51,425 nucleotides of DNA from Candidatus Omnitrophica bacterium CG11_big_fil_rev_8_21_14_0_20_41_12 (GTDB lineage: Bacteria > Omnitrophota > Gorgyraeia > Gygaellales > Profunditerraquicolaceae): positions 1 to 51,425 of the forward strand of contig PCWB01000037.1 of assembly GCA_002796135.1 (NCBI GenBank), read 5' to 3'. The position numbers were made by a program, and so were the translations under genes. Of the stretch, positions 47,254 through 51,425 are shown in pieces (positions within the stretch are counted from its first letter, which is position 1; each line of letters starts with the position of its first letter). A model generated the notes under the pieces. The model was not told the DNA's origin and ran no database searches. It saw nothing but the letters and a program-made list of their open reading frames with translations.

Positions 47254-48276
47254 CTATTTGGTCTCCAAAATTACCTTGATACAATCTTTTGCTTCGGCTA
47301 CCAATTTAAAACCTAAACCTGCATCTTTGAGATTAAGCCGATGGGTAATTAATTTTTTTACCGAAATTTTACCGGTTTCAAGAAGCTCAAGCGCCTGGGT
47401 CTCATCAAGCGGGCTTGCTCCGTAAGAATGCATTATTTTTATGCTCTGGCGCCAGAATTCGTTTACCGGAACCGGCAAAGTTACTCCCGGATCAGTTGCG
47501 GCAAAACACATGATCGTCCCTGCGCGCTCAACTAAAGCAAGGCCCTGATGAAAAGCCGAGAGTGCTCCGGTGCAAATAATCACCTGATCTGCAAGCCTGC
47601 CAACATTCTCCTTGCGTAAAACAGAAACTAAATCATCCTTGGCATTGATTACTAAATCAGCACCTAATTCTTTGGCTATTTTTAACCGATATTCATTAAT
47701 ATCGGTTAAAACAATCCGGGCTGCCTTATTCACACGCGCCAAGAGAAGATGCAATAAACCGGATATTCCTGCTCCTAAAATCAATACAGTCTGGCCCTCT
47801 TTAATATCAGAGATCCTTTGCCCGCGTAAAACACAACCTAAGGGCTCGATAAAAGTACCTTCTTCAAATGAAATATTTTCCGGCAGCATAAACATGCCGC
47901 GCTCGATATTGATTGCCGGTACGCGGATATATTCCGAGAACCCGCCCGGATAAAAATTTGTGCTCTGCAGTGTCTGACAAACCGTATGATTACCGGCCAA
48001 GCAATAGCGGCAACCATTACAAGGAACGTGATGGGCAACAAAAACCCGGTCTCCGGCCTTAAATTTCTTAACCTTGCTGCCGCACTTTGCAATTACTCCG
48101 GTTACCTCATGCCCCAAAACCAGTGGCGCTTTTTTTACGCGGTACCACTCCAAAACATCGCTCCCGCAAATACCGCTGGCTTTTACCTGAAGCAAAATCT
48201 CATCATCGGCAATTTCAGGTATCGGCTGCTCCTGAATTCTGATATCACGGTTGTTGTAGTAAACTGCTACTTGCAT
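47254..48276 (-). CDS. zinc-dependent medium-chain alcohol dehydrogenase
   Basis: 340 aa; GICGSDVLEWY, LGHEVTGVI, CRYCLAGNHTVC, VLILGAGISGLLHLLLA. Confidence 0.9.
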   Translation of the reverse strand: MQVAVYYNNRDIRIQEQPIPEIADDEILLQVKASGICGSDVLEWYRVKKAPLVLGHEVTGVIAKCGSKVKKFKAGDRVFVAHHVPCNGCRYCLAGNHTVCQTLQSTNFYPGGFSEYIRVPAINIERGMFMLPENISFEEGTFIEPLGCVLRGQRISDIKEGQTVLILGAGISGLLHLLLARVNKAARIVLTDINEYRLKIAKELGADLVINAKDDLVSVLRKENVGRLADQVIICTGALSAFHQGLALVERAGTIMCFAATDPGVTLPVPVNEFWRQSIKIMHSYGASPLDETQALELLETGKISVKKLITHRLNLKDAGLGFKLVAEAKDCIKVILETK

Positions 48277-49076
48277 TATTTTTTAGATTTTGTAGCGTTA
48301 AATATTTTCTGCGCCTCTGAAACATCCGCCTTCTTATGTATGATCGCTTGCAAAGCAACAGCCATCGCCTCAGGATACAAAGACTGCCAGACATTCCTGC
48401 CTAAGTTTATTCCGATCGCACCATTTTGCATCCCGTCATAAACAAATTCAAAAACCTCTTTTTCGGTTGAGCATTTGGGCCCGCCGGCGATCACTACCGG
48501 AACAGGGCAGGATCTAACTACTTTATCAAAATCTTTTTCGCACCAATAGGTTTTAACAATACGAGCGCCTAATTCTGCGGCAATGCGGCAGGCTAACCCC
48601 AAATAACGCGCATCGCGCTTATCAAGTTCCCTGCCTACGGCAGTTACTGCCATTACCGGGATGCCGTAACCCTCGCACTCATTCACCAGCTTACTTAGAT
48701 TCATCAAAGTTTGGTTTTCATATTTACTACCTATAAAAACTGAAAGTCCCACTGCCGAAGCATTCAAGCGGATAATCTCTTCAATAGAAGTAGTCAGCCC
48801 TTCATTTGCTAAATCTTCGCCAACCATGCTCGTTCCTCCGGAAACCCGTAAAATTATCGGCGCCTCTAAATTGGCGTTGATCGCCGAACGCAATACTCCG
48901 CGGGTTACAAACAAACCGTCACAATATTTTATAATATCTTTGATGGTTTCATTGGGCTTCTCTAATCCGCTGGTCGGCCCCTGAAAATAACCATGATCGA
49001 CAGGCATAAAAAAACAGTGTCCGTCGGGTTTAATCAATCTGCTCAAACGGTTCTTCATTCCCCAATCCATACGCAC
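48276..49076 (-). CDS. DhnA/LsrF-family class I aldolase
   Basis: 266 aa; DWGMKNRLSRLIKPDGHCFFMPVDHGYFQGPTSGLE, AVTAVG, RIVKTYWCEKDF, VPVVIAGGPK. Confidence 0.85.
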   Translation of the reverse strand: MRMDWGMKNRLSRLIKPDGHCFFMPVDHGYFQGPTSGLEKPNETIKDIIKYCDGLFVTRGVLRSAINANLEAPIILRVSGGTSMVGEDLANEGLTTSIEEIIRLNASAVGLSVFIGSKYENQTLMNLSKLVNECEGYGIPVMAVTAVGRELDKRDARYLGLACRIAAELGARIVKTYWCEKDFDKVVRSCPVPVVIAGGPKCSTEKEVFEFVYDGMQNGAIGINLGRNVWQSLYPEAMAVALQAIIHKKADVSEAQKIFNATKSKK

Positions 49077-49082
49077 CTCCGA

Positions 49083-50087
49083 TTAATTTTTAATTCTCAC
49101 CTGTTTAAATAATTCAAATAACCTGCTAAAAGGAATATACCATTTAGAAAGTTGGCCCAGCTGGCCGCTTAATTTCATCTTCCCCTGCGTCACTGCCACA
49201 AACGAATCCAGCTTACCTAAAAATACCTGCTCCCAAACGCTAGCCGGGGCAGAAATCACAAAAGGGGCATCGCTGTCAGTATCGAGCTTCACAATTTTGC
49301 CTTTTTCAAAATTAAATTTATAAACATCGCTAGTATCATCAAGCTTAATCGCTAATTTTACCGTCAGATTCAACTCTTTGCCTTTTTGAGCAATAAATTC
49401 ATCCTGATTAACCAGGTCCACGATTGCCTGAATATGCTCTCTGGAAAACATAGTATAGACATCAGTACTGGCTAAATCCTCTTTTAAAGTTTTATCTAAA
49501 TTATCAAGAATATCTTTTTTAAATAACCGGGCAACTGCAGCCATCTTTACCGCGTCTTCTAAAGTTTCAATTAAACTCAGGGCGGCTTTAAAATTATTGG
49601 CTACGCAAACAACACCATGATTCTTTAAAACTACCAAGTTGCTCGTCTTTAAAGCCTCAACCACTGCTTCCGGCTTGCTTACTGCAGGAGTTTCCTGCGG
49701 AATAACCGGGATATTCCCCAAATAAACTTTACTTTCAAAGGTAAGCGTCGCTAGATCAGAATAAACCGCAAAATAAGCATTGGCTAAAACCGGATGACAG
49801 TGAATGATAACCCTATCCGTCAAGATCTCATGTATCAGCCGATGTAAAGGAAATTCAGAAGTCAGGCGTTTATTTGCCAAGTCCTGCTGATTGTGCAGGT
49901 CTACCTTAATAATATCCCCGCTCTTTAGATTCCCTAATACCGAACCTGTCATAGTAATCAGAATCCGGCCTTCGCCTAAACTAGCGCTGACATTTCCGGA
50001 GCTTCCGGCTGCCAGGTGCAGTGCATGCAGTTTTTTGCCGCAATCAATTATTGCTTTTTTTATTTTTCGTTCTTTTCCCAGGATCAT
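49083..50087 (-). CDS. class II (FucA-type) aldolase fused to C-terminal SCP2-like domain
   Basis: 334 aa; SSGNVSASL, SEFPLHRLIHEIL, VIIHCHPVLANA, VVLKNHGVVCVANN; last ~100 aa SCP2-like (...GQLGQLSKWYIPFSRLFELF). Confidence 0.8.
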   Translation of the reverse strand: MILGKERKIKKAIIDCGKKLHALHLAAGSSGNVSASLGEGRILITMTGSVLGNLKSGDIIKVDLHNQQDLANKRLTSEFPLHRLIHEILTDRVIIHCHPVLANAYFAVYSDLATLTFESKVYLGNIPVIPQETPAVSKPEAVVEALKTSNLVVLKNHGVVCVANNFKAALSLIETLEDAVKMAAVARLFKKDILDNLDKTLKEDLASTDVYTMFSREHIQAIVDLVNQDEFIAQKGKELNLTVKLAIKLDDTSDVYKFNFEKGKIVKLDTDSDAPFVISAPASVWEQVFLGKLDSFVAVTQGKMKLSGQLGQLSKWYIPFSRLFELFKQVRIKN

Positions 50088-50090
50088 TTT

Positions 50091-51005
50091 TTAGACCTCT
50101 AAATATATGTGTTTAGTGATTAATTTTGCCGGCGTAACGTCAAAAGCCGGATAATACGCTTTAACTTCTTTAGGCGCTAAATGGAGGCCCTGATAAATCT
50201 TTAATTCATCCGGCGGACGGATCTCGATCTTAATTTCTTTGCCGCTTTTTAATTTCGATGCCGGCGGGCACAGAACATAAAAGGGAATCTTAAAATATTT
50301 AGCAACTACCGCAATCTGATAGGTGCCGATTTTATTGGCAATGTCGCCGTTTTGGGTCAAGTGGTCTGCCCCGACGATAATTTTAGTCACTTTACCTAAT
50401 GATAATAAATACGCCACCATATTATCGGTGATAATCGTAACGTCAAATCCCGCGCGCATAATCTCCCAAGCAGTAAGCCGGGAACCTTGTAGATAGGGAC
50501 GGGTTTCCGTAACATAAAAACTGGCTTTTTTGCCCTGCTCTTTGGCAAACTCAGCAATCAATGGCATCAATCCGCTGACATTACAGTGTGTCAGGATGAC
50601 ATCACCATTTTTAAGCAGCTTGGCTGTTTCTTTTGCTTGCTCAATACGTTTACCCTTAAGCATCTCCAAAAATCCTAAGGTACTTTTCTCAAGCGGCGCC
50701 CCCTGCTTCTGCCAACCCAAAACCATATCGGTTAGGAATTTAAAGGAGAGCGTCGGCCGGGTAACGTTAATCGCCTGGGCAACTTTAGCTAAATTTTTGT
50801 GCTGGCGATTACTTAAAATAAATGTGTACATTACCAGAAGCACCTGGCCTACGGCGCGGGTCTTCATCTCTTTAATCGCCCTGCAGGCATCGAGGTAATT
50901 TTTGGCTTTTAGATAAACTAACTTTTGCGGCAGTTTAGTTTCATCTAAAATATAAATGACATTGCCTCTTAACTGTATCGGCCAGAATAACGGAGAAAAT
51001 TTCAT
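50091..51005 (-). CDS. eIF-2B/MtnA-like sugar-phosphate isomerase family protein
   Basis: 304 aa; ILTHCNVSGLM, VTETRPYLQGSRLTAWEIMRAGFDVTIITDNMVAYLL, KIIVGADHLTQNGDIANKIGTYQIAVVAKYFKIPFYV. Confidence 0.85.
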   Translation of the reverse strand: MKFSPLFWPIQLRGNVIYILDETKLPQKLVYLKAKNYLDACRAIKEMKTRAVGQVLLVMYTFILSNRQHKNLAKVAQAINVTRPTLSFKFLTDMVLGWQKQGAPLEKSTLGFLEMLKGKRIEQAKETAKLLKNGDVILTHCNVSGLMPLIAEFAKEQGKKASFYVTETRPYLQGSRLTAWEIMRAGFDVTIITDNMVAYLLSLGKVTKIIVGADHLTQNGDIANKIGTYQIAVVAKYFKIPFYVLCPPASKLKSGKEIKIEIRPPDELKIYQGLHLAPKEVKAYYPAFDVTPAKLITKHIYLEV

Positions 51006-51011
51006 ATTCGT

Positions 51012-51047
51012 TTACGCGGGTCCTGTCTTGGGTATTTTCTTGCGCAT
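51012..51047 (-). CDS. possible 11-codon leader ORF MRKKIPKTGPA
   Basis: ATGCGCAAGAAAATACCCAAGACAGGACCCGCGTAA within the hairpin, stop 6 nt before the isomerase ATG. Confidence 0.25.
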   Translation of the reverse strand: MRKKIPKTGPA

Positions 51048-51078
51048 GACGCGCTTCGAAAACACCCAAGCCACCCGC
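51016..51078. repeat. long imperfect hairpin in the operon leader
   Basis: GCGGGT..CTTGGGT.TTTTC...GAAAA.ACCCAAG..ACCCGC. Confidence 0.8.
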
Positions 51079-51086
51079 TAAATAAC

Positions 51087-51425
51087 CTAACCTTTCTCTA
51101 ATTTTTTAACTAATTCCAAAGCGATTTTAATGACATTACTTTCCGCCATATAATAAAGCGGATTCATAAAACCCATTTCCCCGGTAACCACATTATCGCT
51201 TACCGCTAAAATTGATCCGGCTTTGATATTATAAGTCTGACAAATTGTAAGCAGGGTTGAGGAAACCATATCTACTACCCTTGCCCCTTCTTTACGCTTA
51301 GCCTCCACAATCTCGCGAGTTTCGCGCAGGAGCGCATCCGTAGTCCAGGCTTTACCGCGGTGTACCGTCAAGCCCATACCTTGGGCAATCTCAAAAAGCA
51401 AATCAGAGATTTTTTTATCGCTGAC
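51087..51425 (-). CDS. PNP/UDP phosphorylase family nucleoside phosphorylase (C-terminal part; continues past window)
   Basis: EGARVVDMVSSTLLTICQTYNIKAGSILAVSDNVVTGEMGF; 5' end outside the window. Confidence 0.75.
   Translation of the reverse strand, partial: VSDKKISDLLFEIAQGMGLTVHRGKAWTTDALLRETREIVEAKRKEGARVVDMVSSTLLTICQTYNIKAGSILAVSDNVVTGEMGFMNPLYYMAESNVIKIALELVKKLEKG

Noticed and set aside
51016-51078. SAM or other known riboswitch
   Set aside because: Only a simple long hairpin is visible; no conserved riboswitch core was recognised.
44250-51425. Bacterial microcompartment locus
   Set aside because: Class II aldolase, ALDH and ADH are BMC-type enzymes, but no shell protein gene is visible and the ALDH shows no obvious encapsulation tail; left only as a check on the right flank.

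Overview
The window is chromosomal DNA, probably from an uncultured bacterium with a Gram-negative-type envelope. An Omnitrophota-like lineage is my guess from gene style and is not proven. Almost all genes are on the minus strand. Housekeeping genes include secA, lnt, prfB (with its +1 programmed frameshift), a pilT/pilU-type ATPase, a compact uvrC, murJ, rpsT (+), holA, lptE- and bamD-like genes, comEC, comEA, leuS, nfo, rlmN, and tRNA-Ala(GGC) and tRNA-Leu(CAA). Accessory content includes: a Fur-controlled Feo iron-uptake operon with a split feoB; a HAD / class-III aminotransferase / arginase-like cassette; an RAYT (HUH) transposase with asymmetric inverted ends; an HTH/homing-endonuclease-like ORF whose 3' end runs antisense into tRNA-Ala; a 5'-truncated ISL3-like transposase; and two decayed genes that each kept both termini but lost the middle (a DegT-type aminotransferase and an adenosine-specific kinase). 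The strongest candidate for an undescribed system is the right-hand minus-strand operon, which continues past the window: nucleoside-phosphorylase-like protein, eIF2B/MtnA-like isomerase, class II aldolase fused to SCP2, LsrF-like aldolase, Zn-ADH, ALDH and AMP-forming acyl-CoA ligase. It reads like a variant nucleoside / 5'-deoxynucleoside salvage route (DHAP-shunt-like). A second notable signal is a 31-bp motif, GTTAGA-N15-CGTCTATTGA, upstream of three unrelated genes (comEA, RAYT and the tRNA-linked HTH ORF). All calls come from reading the sequence by eye; no database search was run.
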